From: Gadus chalcogrammus
Lineage: Eukaryota; Chordata; Actinopteri; Gadiformes; Gadidae
DNA: 64,000 bases
Direction of reading: 5' to 3'
Assembly (NCBI RefSeq): GCF_026213295.1
Contig: NC_079412.1
Coordinates: 16,009,014 to 16,073,013 of the forward strand
The notes beneath the pieces are model-generated. The model did no database searches. It saw only the letters and a program-made list of their open reading frames with translations, and had not been told where the DNA came from. Numbering within the stretch: the first letter of the stretch is position 1; the number at the start of each line of letters is the position of its first letter. Made by a program: the position numbers and the translations under genes. Below are positions 29,557 through 49,875 of the stretch, one piece after another.

Positions 29557-30110
29557 GGGCAGGCAATTTTAACAGTCAACTCGTTTTCAAAGTATATTAA
29601 AAAAATCCCTAACCCTCCCTTCAGGCCAACCTCAAAAGCCACTTCCCAAAAACAAAACAAATAATGGTAATAAAAAATAAAAATACCTAACCCTAACCCT
29701 CACCCAAACCCTAACCCTAACCCTACCCTACCTTTAAGTTCCTAGAGATAGGCTACTCACATTATCATGGCTCCAGGTCTGTGATCTGCATGTCTCCGCC
29801 GAATCTACATACCAGACAAATGGAAGAAAAAAAGGGGTGAGATACTGAACAGAGGATGCCTGCTACTTCAAAATATTTTCTGACATTTGAACTCTGTCAT
29901 GCGAAAAAAAAATGACACAAATTGAAACCACTCTTTTTCCTTCAAGCTTATGTTTAGTATACTGAGAAATCCGGATTCAATTATTTCTCTGCAGTTAAAT
30001 GGCAACAGTTGGTTCTTTTTTCATTGTTTCTTAGCTCCAGTTCCAAGCTATTTTCATAAGTTACCACTGAATGCTTTCAAATTGGCCTACATGGGGAAGG
30101 CTGAGCAGTT
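29557..30110. repeat. Dispersed repeat copy 2
   Basis: Second copy of the unit at 28636-29160, in the same orientation and about 0.92 kb downstream. It begins TTAAAGCTAGGGCAGGC, like the 7.67 kb fragment. It differs from copy 1 by carrying a CCCTAA array where copy 1 has ordinary sequence. Confidence 0.85.
29686..29731. repeat. Interstitial telomere-like (CCCTAA)n
   Basis: About six units of CCCTAA with a few variant units (CACCCAAA, CCCTACCCTACC), embedded in repeat copy 2. Confidence 0.85.
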
Positions 30111-30630
30111 TCGATTGCAGTAAAGGCATCATTAACAGCTAGTTAATGTTGTATTCAGAATGAAAAACCTCAATAACAGAGTTACGTCCACTCTTACTGG
30201 CTGTGCAACTGTGTGACGCGAAATTGTTTAGCTCAACTTGCTGAGTGGTGTGAGTGGGAGGGTTTTTTGGAGTATTAATAGTAAGATTATTGTAAACAAA
30301 GAGAGAGGGAAGGGCTGGCCAACATTTTATATTTGAAGAACATATCAGTAATTGGATTCCATTTCATGGATTTAGTTTTTGAAATCACTATCGATCGATG
30401 ACTAGGCCTACTGATATTTTTAGCAAATTTTAAGCGGCATGCTAGATTGAATGTCGTTGCGCCTTAAACATGAATACCACTAGAAATCATTAACACCATT
30501 AGAAAATGATAACTAAACCATTATCTAACTGTTAATTAACTCTAAGTTAATGCTTATTAATGCATTCAAGTGTTACAAATTGACAACAACAATATTGACA
30601 ACCCATTGGTCTGGTTAGTGGGCTGCACAG

Positions 30631-34866
<4,236 letters not shown>

Positions 34867-37400
34867 CTGGTATATGTTTGGCAAAGAACAAGAGCAGACT
34901 CCTCTGTCACACACATTGAGGCAGATAAATGCGTTTTTTGTATTTAGTCCCACTCGTGGTGAAAGGGAATGCTGCGAGGCAAAACTGACGATACTACATC
35001 TCATGCCGATCACCCCAAACATAATGTGCTCCTCCTGCAGACTCAGTTTGCATAGAACAACTCTCCCTGCTTATGGTCCAGCCTGAGACCGCCCACAACT
35101 CTCACGTGCTCCACAAATACAATAGTTTAGCTGGGGGCCTTAATATGTGTCTGGGCTTTTATCCTTTAGGTTGTTAAATAAAAGCCATTTTAGGGAAACA
35201 CATCTACAATGTTTATAGTGATCTGTTGTTTCAGGTCACAATGCAAGACGGAAAATACTATTACACCGCCCGGGGATAGAATTTCATATTTTCCACATTC
35301 AAACAGTTATGTAGGCCTATCTCCCGGCAGGCCATGATATACGATTTGGCTTTGAATAAACCACATGGATGGTTTCAGATAGCAGTGGCTAGTTAAATAG
35401 TGCTCATTAAACAGTTTCTAAAAATCAGCAAACCGTAGATTTGGACTCGGAGAATTATTGGAAAATAAATAAAAGTTGTGATGATCAGTTTTGTCTCCAT
35501 GCATAACCCTTTTTTGTTTTCTTCAAAGTTCAAATCAAAGTTGGTCTTTCGGGAAACAAGACGCCCTGCTGTTAAATAACATCTGTTGAGAACCTTTTAA
35601 TCAATGCAAGCTTAGGGATACTGCAGTGTGGAAATCCATGAAATTTGTTGCATCCACAGATGGACACAGGGTGGTCTATTGGTGCACAGGCGGTGTAAGT
35701 TAAACTGTGCATGCAACCAAAGATTTGTGGTATGTTATGTATTCATACAAGAAGAATGTAACCTCGCTAAAAAAAGATTTTCAACTCCATTTAAACTCCC
35801 TTTTAGCTAACTACTGTGTGTTCTCCTTGCAAAGCAGCTCATCTTGAAATGCAGAACTATGTATCTATGACCAAATCGTTCATTAAATCCTAATTTAGGA
35901 TTGGGACTGCTGAACATTTCCCTGTCGTACCAAACACGTCGTATTTTTTCATTTGTTTGAAAGATTAACCCTTTCTTGATCCTATGATTTACCTTTTCGA
36001 ACGCAAAACATCGGCGGATTATGGTGGTCAGGATCCCCTTGGCTACTTTTTGTGTGGCCTCCTCAAGCTCTACCAGAAAAGACGTAATGAAGATGAAGAA
36101 AATAATATTACATGGCTCAAACGCACACAATGGGGACACACACCCACACACACGCAAACACACACATTGAGTGAGCCTTATGTAAACAGCAATGGCATAG
36201 AGAAAGTTTTATTTTTTAATTAAATTAAACATGGCAATGACATGTTAGGAATCTTCTCATGTTGCACAATGCTAAGAACTGTCAACTGTCATGCCAACAA
36301 TGTGGATATTTCTAAACATTTACATACTTTGCAGATTGTTTGGATTTGATGTAAACATTTCTCAAAACCTTTCTTCACAACAACAACAACTATCCAAGAA
36401 CATTTTTAATCTGTAAAAGATGACTTTTGGTTTGTTGACTCCTGCAACTTGTCTCCTGACAACAAAAGTGAAACAAACGTGACGAGGACAAAGTTTCAAT
36501 AAATCTATCCTGGCCTTCACTTCATGGCACGCTTGCCATCAATTAGAGAGGCAATCATACAATTCATGGATGTGGCGGGCCGTCCGAAAGACCTCAAGGA
36601 CACTATCATATGACATTAAGAACACTAACACAATAAAGCCTTGAGCAGACAATGAGGGGACTTTTTGAGGCAGACCAGACAAGACCTAGAGACGAGCAGA
36701 TTTGGGTGCTTAATAGTTTTTGTTTTGTTATCTCAATCTGGGCGCCCTCACTGCCGATCAAGCAGAAAGGAAGTACAGTGATCTATCTTTGAACACAGGA
36801 ATGTTGCATCTAAATGAGATCAGGTTTTGGATGACTTTTTAGATAATAGGTGGAAATAACAATATCTTAGGATTCTAGGAATTGTAGTGTTGTTGTTTTT
36901 TTTACAGCCCTGAATAAAATGTATGTAAAGTGTAGTCTTGTCTTGGAGAACCTACCCCAGATTGATTTGTCTTTGGCGCTACCATCAGTACCTTATGGTA
37001 GCTCAAAAGTAATTGAAGCTTAAAATAAATTGCAAACTGTCACGTTCTCTGTGTATGTGTATAATGTGTGTGGGTTTGTGTGTGTGAAGGCATCAATAAT
37101 GGTAAAAGTCAAAATTGACCATTGGCAAAGCAAAAAATTGAATCATAAAGATTGAATATCAAAACATGCAGAACTCAGATAAAAAACTAATAATGTAGTC
37201 TGTGCATAAAAAAAATGCTTGCTAATTTTGTCGTTATTATGTGTTATTATACATATTGCATAAATATTATCAAAGATATTTTCATCTAGTATGTTTTGTA
37301 AAGGAAATGAGATGGCAATATGGTTTTATTCTGCTCCTCTTTTGTTCATGGAGGTCGTAGTGAGTCAACATACTGATAACAAACAAGAAAAAGGCCAACT
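34867..37400. other. Intergenic region between ren 3' end and csf1 5' end
   Basis: It should contain the csf1 5' UTR and promoter. No clear TATA box was found. A 118-codon minus-strand open frame (35807-36163) has no recognised domain and no matching splice context, so I do not call it a gene. Confidence 0.5.
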
Positions 37401-37404
37401 GAAG

Positions 37405-37410
37405 TTTATT
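37405..37410 (-). terminator. ren: ren polyadenylation signal
   Basis: AATAAA on the minus strand, about 450 bases past the renin stop codon. It is the first canonical hexamer I see in that direction. Confidence 0.55.
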
Positions 37411-37831
37411 GCTTTCACGTCAGCACAGTTCAGAGGTGGATATTGTTAAATGATATAGATGCAAAATAGTGAAAATCAGCAGAAGCGTACATGACAGAAA
37501 TGCATATTTGTTCTTTTAGGCTTGAGCAATACGCTTGAAAAAAAGAACACAGCCGGCCTTCAAATATCTCTCTCTTCTTTACCGTTGCTTCTTTTAAGGG
37601 GCATAAATAGAAGGAAGGTATCTCCATCTTCCCCATCCTAACGTGGGGAATGAAGTAGAGATGATCCTAGGTGTTCATAAAAGCGGGTGAGTCTGAGGAC
37701 AGATGCGTAGGGTATAAGGCCTGAGATCAGATAGCATACTGGAGAGTTAGATAACCAGAAAGGACAAGGCAAGGAGGGGGAGAGACAGAGGTGGCCGGGA
37801 TAGATTGCAGAGAGAGGTGGAAAACGGACGC

Positions 37832-37844
37832 GGGGGGGGGGGGG
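37832..37844. repeat. Poly-G run in ren 3' UTR region
   Basis: A run of about 13 G on the plus strand (C on the renin sense strand), about 18 bases past the renin stop codon. Confidence 0.9.
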
Positions 37845-37861
37845 TAGTTTTGTGTTTGTTA

Positions 37862-40933
<3,072 letters not shown>

Positions 40934-41107
40934 GGAGACGTCAATACAGGAACAAATGAAAGGCCAGCGACGGATGCAAACGATCAAAGAAGACTTTTGA
41001 CTGTCTTTCCTTGTCCCTTGATGACAGCGAAGGTGTGTCTTGATGTCAGTGTGTCCAAAGCACTGCGCTCTCTTTCTGCTCTTCCTTGCTAGCATCCAAC
41101 TTCCACT

Positions 41108-41115
41108 CTTATATA
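41108..41115 (-). promoter_or_regulatory. ren: ren TATA box
   Basis: TATATAAG on the minus strand, 175 bases before the renin ATG. It predicts a start site near 41080 and a 5' UTR of about 145 nt. Renin genes of other vertebrates also use a TATA promoter. Confidence 0.65.
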
Positions 41116-42012
41116 GGAGATCTGTCCTCTGCTGTGCCCTGATCTACTGGCCACTCTATCAGAGACCTTTCCCTAGAAGGGACCCCTAAGGACCCCCACC
41201 CCCATCACACTCACTAACCCACCCTTACCATGTATCCCCCCTCCCCCCTCCCCTTTGGTCTCACAACCTCTGCTCTGATAAATAGGTCCCAGTAAAAGGT
41301 TTGAACTCTGACCTCTAGACAGAATGGGCAGATAGAAAGCAGCGTCGATGACGCAGACTTCTTGCCAAGGTTGAGCCGGTGACGTGGGTCGTTTCCCCTT
41401 GCTCTGGGGGGGAGCTTCTCAGGGCAACTTTGGGAAAGTTGGTTTGATTGAGTTGACTGTCAGCGGTTCCCATAAACTAACATATTTATACTCTAAACTA
41501 CAGTGGACTATAACTTGGACTTGTGTCTAAGACAGTGTGCCTCATCTTCTCGATGTTATTTTAGATACTATCCAACCGGGATTCGTAGATTCATCATCAA
41601 CGTCCTCGACATTTCACAAATCAAAGCATTTTCTCGTGCTTTATAAGTGTTTATAGATCAAATGAAGTTGTAAATGCCTTGAAATTTGCCCATTATATAC
41701 TAATGGTTTTCCATTTGCAGCAGTATCAGCCCCGGCCCCTGTATTTTAACGCCTTCTTTTCCCACAGTCCTCCATTCCTTATCTGTGGAGAAGACAGTCC
41801 TCATGCCTATCGGTTTACACCCCCTCCTCTTAACGCCGCAACAACCCCATCTCGGCTCATTCAACATCCACTCTCCTGTAAACACCTCTGCCGCCAATCA
41901 TGGGGTGGGGTGGGGGGGCGATCTGTACCTATGGAGGGAATTTCCCTGAGAAATCCATACACCCAGTGCGGGGTTCCCACACTGTTTAGCCCCTGTCAAA
42001 GTGTGGGGGGGA

Positions 42013-42033
42013 GGGGGGGGGGGGGGGGGGGGG
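42013..42033. repeat. Poly-G run
   Basis: About 21 G in a row, in a wider G-rich patch (41905-42115). Confidence 0.95.
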
Positions 42034-45000
42034 CCTGCATGAACCACCGACTGAAGCTAGGAGATTTAGGGTCCACGTCAGCCCCCCACACAGCGGGCCG
42101 CAGTGGGGGGGCCCGGGGTCAGCCCAGCCAGATATTCCCACTGGCCAATCTGACAGACGGCTGATAGCAGGGTCTGCCGCGGCTTGTTTGAGTTTCCATC
42201 TGATGACTTCCTGCAACACGGCAGGTAGCCGCTTGGTTTTCTTTATTCATCAATCATTAGACTAGGCTACACCAGAAATAACAACAAGGAAGGATTAGGA
42301 CGCCCTTTGAGAACTGTGATTGCATCTATTTTATTATAATAAGCTAAGATAAACTTTGGATAAGGATAACTTTGAGAAAGACATCTGACAGTTGACCTGC
42401 ATAGTAATATGTGAGCCATGGAGTCTCCTTCCCACAGGGCCCGCAGAGATGTTGCTGCAGCCTGCCCTCCAACCTCTGGGGAATGTGGGCTCCACTGGGT
42501 GACCATGGGAATCCCAGGGCTGTCTGCCGCATGAGGTGTGTTGACTTTAAATCGACTGGAAAGCCTTGGACCAAGCAGGTTCATGACACTCAGCCTCACT
42601 AGCCCCTTGATTCTGCAGAGGTTAAACAAACGCAGATATTGCTGGCCCTCATGTGGAAGAAGGGTGCAAACAGACCCAGACGCAGTCACAAGTGAGTTCT
42701 ATGATGTAGACCTCGAGAGCTTCATGTAGGCTATCATCTGTCATCGATCTGCATAAAGAACATTGGAAACAGACCATTGGTGGTTTGGGCCAAATCAAAT
42801 TACGAGGAGATACTAAGCCCTCCCTGGCCTGGAACCGCTCACATACTGCCGGCTTCTTGCTGCTCTGGAAACTGGATTGTAAACGGTGACAGGGAATTGC
42901 TTCCATTTCCAGCGGGGTGAAGTTTCCACAAGAGAATGAGAGAGGTATGGGTTGCCAATTTGGTTGCTCTGAGACTGGACCACAAGTGAAGGAGAAATAA
43001 CGCTGTAATACCATCTAGAGGCAACATTCCAGTGTTACATTTCACGATTCAGCATCATCAAAATGTTAGAATTAGGAGAAAATATGCCTACACATAATGC
43101 CTTGTTTTATTCATGGAACATTATTATATTACCTCCTTAGTATTAGTTGGACATTACTATGATAGTGTTAATAACAGTATCAGTTAACTACATTTTAATT
43201 AATTTGCTGTGCACTCTATTGGTTTTATGTAATTATGAAGGTCATGGGTAAATAGCTTGATTGCAAGCAATGCATAGCCTTAACACATAGTTGCCATTTT
43301 CGGCTTTGTGCAGTTATAATTCGTACATACAGATTGCTTTACCACTTGGCCCAGGGGAGGCAGGTAACATGAAATAGTTCCCAACGGTCAAAACACACCA
43401 AGGCAACTTATCCAAACGACAGCTGCGATGACAACTACAAACAGATCTTTACCTCAGAGACACCCATGCTTTTCCTCCACTATAGCCGCTAAATAATTCA
43501 TATTTTCGGCGGCAACCAATCAATTAAAAATGTCTGCAGTCAGAACGTCACATGTCTATATAAACCACAAATACTGCTACCATTGAAGAAAATTATCACA
43601 TGTGTTTCATAGTGTCAAGGCACCGAGCGTGACGGCTTTGTTTATGCCCTGTACTGAAAAGGCGTTGTGGTGAAATATTCCCAGAGCGTGATCTCAGGGG
43701 AGAGTGCTCAGGTGCCCCAGAAGGAGAGGACATCTGGTATACATGAAGGAAACCATGGCAACTCCAACTCCCTGTTTCATAACGGAGTGCTGTGGAAAAG
43801 ATAAAGTGTCCCTTGTTCATCTTCCAAGCCATAAATATTTCATAACAAACATGCCTTTAGCATCTAGTTCCACAGAAAGGCTATGTTCAAGGCTAGCTAA
43901 AGTGGTGGCTAGGTCAGGTTTAATAGTAGAAGTATGGTTGGAGAGGATGCTAGGGGGAAGTGTTATTCTAAGCCCATGATTTAGACTGTAGGCATCTTGT
44001 TCTGTTTTCCTTTTAATCATACCGTGCAATGCAAGGAAACAACTGTGGCCATACATTAAATTATATTAATGAAGCTATGGAATGAGTTGTCAGTGATATC
44101 CAAAAACACAGGCCATAATTTGTTTACTGAGTGTGCGCAGCCTCCAAAGGGCTTTTGTTTATGAAAAAAGGACCTCATCATCACTGTCAGAATCCATGAC
44201 ATGATTCCAAGCTGTCACCCTGGAACCAAACACAATAATTAAATTGAGAACCGTTCCTGAGCAAAGCGCTGCTTAAAATCCCCCCTACTGTTGGTAATAG
44301 GATAATTAGGTTAGATGCCCTGCCAACAGTGGGACTGTTTAAAAGACCCAACACAACAGTAGTAGTAGAACATGAGCCGTTCCTCCAGGACACATAATGT
44401 TGAAGAAATGTGAGCTTGTTGAACATCTTAAGTCTGCTTCTAACCAAGGTTATGTTATGTTGGTCTATAGATATTTTGTTAAATGTACATAATTCAATTA
44501 CCTCAAAGTTCAAGCAACTGGATCTGACATCTTCTATGGAGTTTTCTTACATTTCATCATTAGCAGGCCTACCAGCCTATAAATCATGACACACGTTGAG
44601 AGACCCCTGCAGGCTGTTGTAGGTATGTCCCAAGTTGCGTCTATAATTGTTTAACATTCTATGACGATTACGATCTATTTATTTTTTGATAACTAAAAAA
44701 ATATATAGAGATACATAATGGAGACTTCCAAAATAATGTGTTGATTGTATCATTGATATGAGTGCCCAAACATTGAAGAATAAAGCTGCCGTCAACACAC
44801 AACAGAGCAGTAGCATGCATATCCCGTTAACCCCGTAGGAATCGAACTCTCAGATGTTGTGATTGAGTGTTTACCTTGGACACATGACATCATTGTGTGC
44901 AGAGGATATCCCTATGCAAAAAGTATCTCTGGTATTCTCCCCTGGCTCTGTCACTTCCTGCACAAGAAATGTCCGCATCCTCTTCTCCACCAAACATCCT

Positions 45001-45474
45001 CTGAGTGAGGAACTTTTGAATAGGCCCAATGTTTGCTTAGCAGTTTTCCGTTATGCATTTTTTTCAATTTTATTTAACGGAACTGTTGATACAAGAATCG
45101 ATACAGATGGACAATTTCATTATTTTTATTTACATATGCCAGAAATTGACAACCGAGTGTAATTGATGTTACTCGGTATGCATATTTTTTTTTGTGTTTC
45201 TGCAACTAGAGCTCAAGCGGCTGTGTACTCGGCTTGCCTTAGCTTGGCCCTCAAATTCAACCGTTCTTTCTTTAATTGCCTTCATGTTCTCTGTTTGTAG
45301 AACAATCACAATGAATAATGCAATAGAATGTCTAATGTTTAAATAATACAATGGCTACAGTGTGAATGTGTGGCTCGGACCCAGTGAAGGAGAAGGAACA
45401 AGAAACAAGGAACCGGGACTCAGGTTGCAGGGCCATAGCCTTACATGCATCTTATGCAACAATGGCAAGGATGT

Positions 45475-45646
<172 letters not shown>

Positions 45647-46728
45647 TGGGGGGGATCCAATACATGACAGAGACCCATTTCCTTCTGAAATGAGTCTTTG
45701 ACAGTTGCCCTTACCCTAATTGTCTCAAAGCTATCTTTATATATCCTATTCTTTCCGGTGTCCCTCCCCCCTCCCAGGGCACTCATGTTTGCCATTTTAC
45801 GCTCCCATTTATTATCCCATTAACAAGTCAGTAAAGTGTCGCAATATTTCAACTTGCGACTACTTCACGGAATCCATCATTTATGCTTTTAAAAATGCAA
45901 ACATTGACGACAAGGCTTTTCCAGGTTCCAGTAGAAGATGCTCGGCACCATGTGGTGGGAGATATCTGGAATGCAGCAATAAGCTGGTTACGCCTGCATT
46001 ATTAAACAGATAAACGAAGCCCAAAGCCATCTCCATTTCCCATAGGCTTTCAAACTTTTCAAACTTCTGTTTCTCGTTATTTTACTACGAGAAAGACTTG
46101 TATGTTGTGTTCTTTTGGTTATCACAGAAAAGGATTTGGAATCATTAGAAAATATATTTTCCGTAACCCGCGGCTTATCTACGATTTAATAAACCACAGC
46201 CTGAACGATGGAGGACCTGTTGAAACTGTGAGCCAACATATCAACCTAGTGTGTATTAGTCTGGGCACCTTGTGTTACTTGCTGTGTGTTGCTCAAGGAA
46301 CAGAGACAGGTCTTAGACAAAACACTAGTGACAGGCTGTTGGGATGAATTACCCTAAACACTCTCACGAGCACAAGATGACGGCCCCCAAACCCAACCCA
46401 CAACAGAATCAGCTTCACCAAGTCAACAGAGATCTAACACTATGGAAACATCAAATCAAATCAAAAGATAAGCCTTTATGAACGTGTATGAATTTTGAAA
46501 TATGTGAAGGAAGTGTGATCTATGTGAAGGAGGTGTGCCTATTATATTTCTCACTTGCAACCACACAAATGCAATATGTATATTTCTTTCTTTACCCCTC
46601 AAAGTAAATTTCTTGTACTCCCTAGTGGCCACTCAGATTAATACATTGTTTGCTTGGGGGTTAATATTTTATTTACTTACAACATTCCAGTGCATTTGGC
46701 AAACATATAGTTCTGTCAGGGAAAGCGC

Positions 46729-46852
<124 letters not shown>

Positions 46853-47563
46853 CTTACACAACACCGAAAGCTTGACTATAGCTTGACCCTTGACATGTAT
46901 AAATATTCTGGTACCAACTGCTTTTATGTTGGTCATATTAAAATAGTTAATAGTCACAAATCTCAGTTGGAATTCCTAAACAGATATGATTAAAGATATA
47001 GGGATATGCTTTAAAAAAAGATTAAATTATACAAGATGAATGTATTATTATCTACAATGATGAACAAAATTGAGCGTTTTCTTATGCAATGCATATTTTG
47101 TGATTAAATATGATTATCCTTATATCTCTTTTAATAGCACTTTCACAATGACTTCTTATAAAAATCGTATTAAAAGAAGAAAAAAGTAGGTAACGAGAAA
47201 GCAAACATAGGTTATGGCGCACCTAGACCCCGCAAACTGCCAGCAAACGTGGCGGTGTGTGCATACCCCGACTCAGGCCGTACATACAGTCCCACTGCAT
47301 GCTGTAGGATAAGCAGTGCTCAGCCTACCAGTCATCATTGGCCTAGATGTATGTGACATGTATTGGCCAGCAGCAGTTTCCAGACAACTCTGTCCTGCAC
47401 AGAATGTCATAGACCATGTGACTGGCAGTGGGTACGTTTTCATTTTTTCCCCCACCACTCTCACAGAAAGATGAGATGAATATGTGTTGAGTTATGTGCC
47501 CTCTAGTGTATTCTGAACTTCATGTAAGCTGCAGTATTCATAGGCGTGGATTTGCACGCACAG

Positions 47564-47724
<161 letters not shown>

Positions 47725-48689
47725 ACGTCCCACTGAGAGTAATACATTTGAAGCAGAAGCAGAGGTAGCATGAGAGTACAGCAGGCTCCTCCTCCCATTT
47801 GCTGCTCACTGGCCATGTGAGCTCTCAGCCCTCCAACATTGAAATGAAATGGGATGGAAAGCGGCCTTTCATACAATAACATTCAGGCCAGCGCTCTGGC
47901 ATTCAAGCACTGGAGTACAAATTACTGTCCTGAATCGTCTGGGGACACTTTGCACTTCTGTCCTCAACAGCATTAGTTTGTCTCATGATTCATGTTTGCA
48001 AAAGCACACATACGATAATTCAATATGCATTAAATATTGATATAATATTAAATTAGGTTTAGCACGTTTCCATGGACACTATTTTTCTTCTTCCTGAGAA
48101 TTTTTAATTTTTTTAAATAATAGCCACTGAAATCGACATTCCCAGTTGCTAAACGCTGTTGGATAATACTTCTGTAGTTCAAAAGGTTTCCATTTAAAAA
48201 TGTTAACATATGCTGTGGCAGGACTTATAGAGATGAGCTGAAGGGTCTGCCAACGGGCTGTGTTTGTAGCTAAAGCTCTGGGTCATCGTGAGGATAAGAT
48301 GTCATCTTGTCTTGACTCCCAGGTCAGGCTACTCGAGGAGATTAATTAGACGTAGACGTAGAATTTGGCACCTTTAGTCCATGAAGTCACATGACCAGGT
48401 AGCCGAAGTGCTTCGCAAAGGTGATACTAGACTTAATAAAAAATAAAAAGGTGCTAAAACTCAATTAGTCATATATTCAATATAAACGTATTCAATCAAA
48501 GTATATAGCCTACTAATATAGTAATACGTTTCCATAAACTATACTTCTACTAAAGTTGAAAGTAAATCAGTGCTGATGTAAAAACACAAAAGTGTTAATC
48601 AGCCATGGAGGCCCATTCCTGTTGTTTATGTGCTGTTTCCTACACGTCAATATTTATGGTAATGAGTCAAATCTCCCAAGGGGATAAAA

Positions 48690-48970
48690 TCCGGAGATCG
48701 CTGTAGCGGAGCCTAATCCGCGTTGAGGAAAAGCAAAACCATCAGCCGAGGAGCTTTAGGACCCAGTAGGTGCAGGAGAGGATTTCTACTTGTACCGCTC
48801 TAAGAGAATAACCGCTGCACGCATGCGCCCTTTTTACAACGTCTCTCGATTCCGGGCTCCAGAACAAGTAGGATGAACTGTCAAGTTACCTGCTTAAAGG
48901 CGCCGCGGTCGAGTCTGTGTGTGCGTGTGTGTGTGCGTGTGGCGGTGTTTGTGTGTGGGAACGGGAATGC
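48690..48970 (+). promoter_or_regulatory. magi1: Probable magi1 promoter / 5' UTR start region
   Basis: Local rise in CpG (GCGGAGCC, CCGCGTTG, GGCGCCGCGGTCGAG) in otherwise AT-rich DNA, about 400-650 bases before the magi1 ATG. A GGATAAAATC box near 48681 could serve as a TATA element. The exact start site cannot be read from the sequence alone. Confidence 0.35.
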
Positions 48971-49343
48971 CAACCGGACAGCCACGATGTGAACGGTTTT
49001 ACGATTACAAAGTTAAGGAAACATAGTGCGAGACTATAAATAGAAACATAAATCGTTGGACTAGTTTGTGGAGTAGATTGAATTAAGATGTAAATTCAGG
49101 AAAAACAACTGAAGTCGCCTCGACCGTGACTTTGAGTCAATGGGATACCTGCATCTCAAACTCTTTGGAAGTATGCCGTGGTTAAGAAGAAGAGTGAAAC
49201 TGTTCCTGTTTGGATTTATGACTGAGCGACCTGAGACCTTTGGAGATTCATAATTTGAAGCGTGTGTTTGTTGTTGTTTTGTTGTTGTTTTTAAATGCCA
49301 TTCCAGGAAACGATCAGATTTCGTTTGGGTCCAGATCACCAAC

Positions 49344-49641
49344 ATGTCAAAAGTAATTCAGAAAAAGAACCACTGGATTACAAAAGTAAACGAGTGCGCA
49401 GTTAGACGAGACGGAGTAGGGCGGCTGCATGTGGAGCTGGACGGGGGAGCAGAGAATGGAGAGTTTTCATACATTGGACACGTACGAGAGGATGCTGTCG
49501 TTTTTCAGAGAGGGAAACTCCACGAAGGAGAATTACTTTTGGAAGTTGGGGGTCAACCTGTACCGGGTTTACCCACCTATGACATATTGACTATGATTGA
49601 GAGCTGCAAGGGAGCTGTCAGTTTGAAAACTGTCCGCCAAG
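49344..49641 (+). CDS. magi1: MAGI1 first coding exon (5' partial gene)
   Basis: MSKVIQKKNHW at the start is the diagnostic MAGI1 N-terminus. It is followed by NECAV, GGAENGEFSYIGHV, GELLLEVGGQPVPGLPTYDILTMIESCKGAVSLKTVRQ, which is the first PDZ domain (PDZ0). The exon ends CGCCAAG|GTAAGT, phase 1, as expected before the conserved Gly. MAGI3 starts differently (MSKTLKKKKHW) and matches less well in the second half. Known role: scaffold at tight junctions and synapses with PDZ, guanylate-kinase-like and WW domains. Only about 99 residues of a protein of more than 1200 are in the window; the rest lies to the right. The a/b paralogue is undecided. Confidence 0.93.
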
Positions 49642-49767
49642 GTAAGTCATGATCTCAGCGCCATGTCATGTTACTAAAACAAAGTCCCTGAAATGAACTA
49701 AGAGCAAAGTTCAATAATGTCATTAAATCCACAACAAGGACGGAAGGGAGGGAGAGAGGAAGGAAGG

Positions 49768-49875
<108 letters not shown>

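Larger units (their letters stand above)
29296..30575. mobile_element. Possible MITE-like unit bounded by inverted TAACACTT ends
   Basis: The left end TAACACTTTACAAT (29296) and right end ATTCAAGTGTTA (30564-30575) share an inverted TAACACTT. CACTTTACAATA followed by ATTAATTAACC-type text is a familiar start of non-autonomous fish DNA elements. Repeat copy 2 and the telomere-like motifs lie inside. The short arms make this tentative, and the two ends may belong to different elements. Confidence 0.35.

Noticed and set aside
35807..36163. 118-codon minus-strand open frame between ren and csf1
   Set aside because: No recognised domain, and it does not join csf1 exon 1 in frame. Probably chance.
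44283..44336. Imperfect 11-bp hairpin (CCTACTGTTGG / CCAACAGTGGG)
   Set aside because: One mismatch, a 28-nt loop and no match to a microRNA I know. Expected by chance in 64 kb.
49344..49641. MAGI3 identity for the exon
   Set aside because: CSF1 and MAGI3 are neighbours in human, but the MSKVIQKKNHW start and LPTYDILTMIESCK match MAGI1 better.
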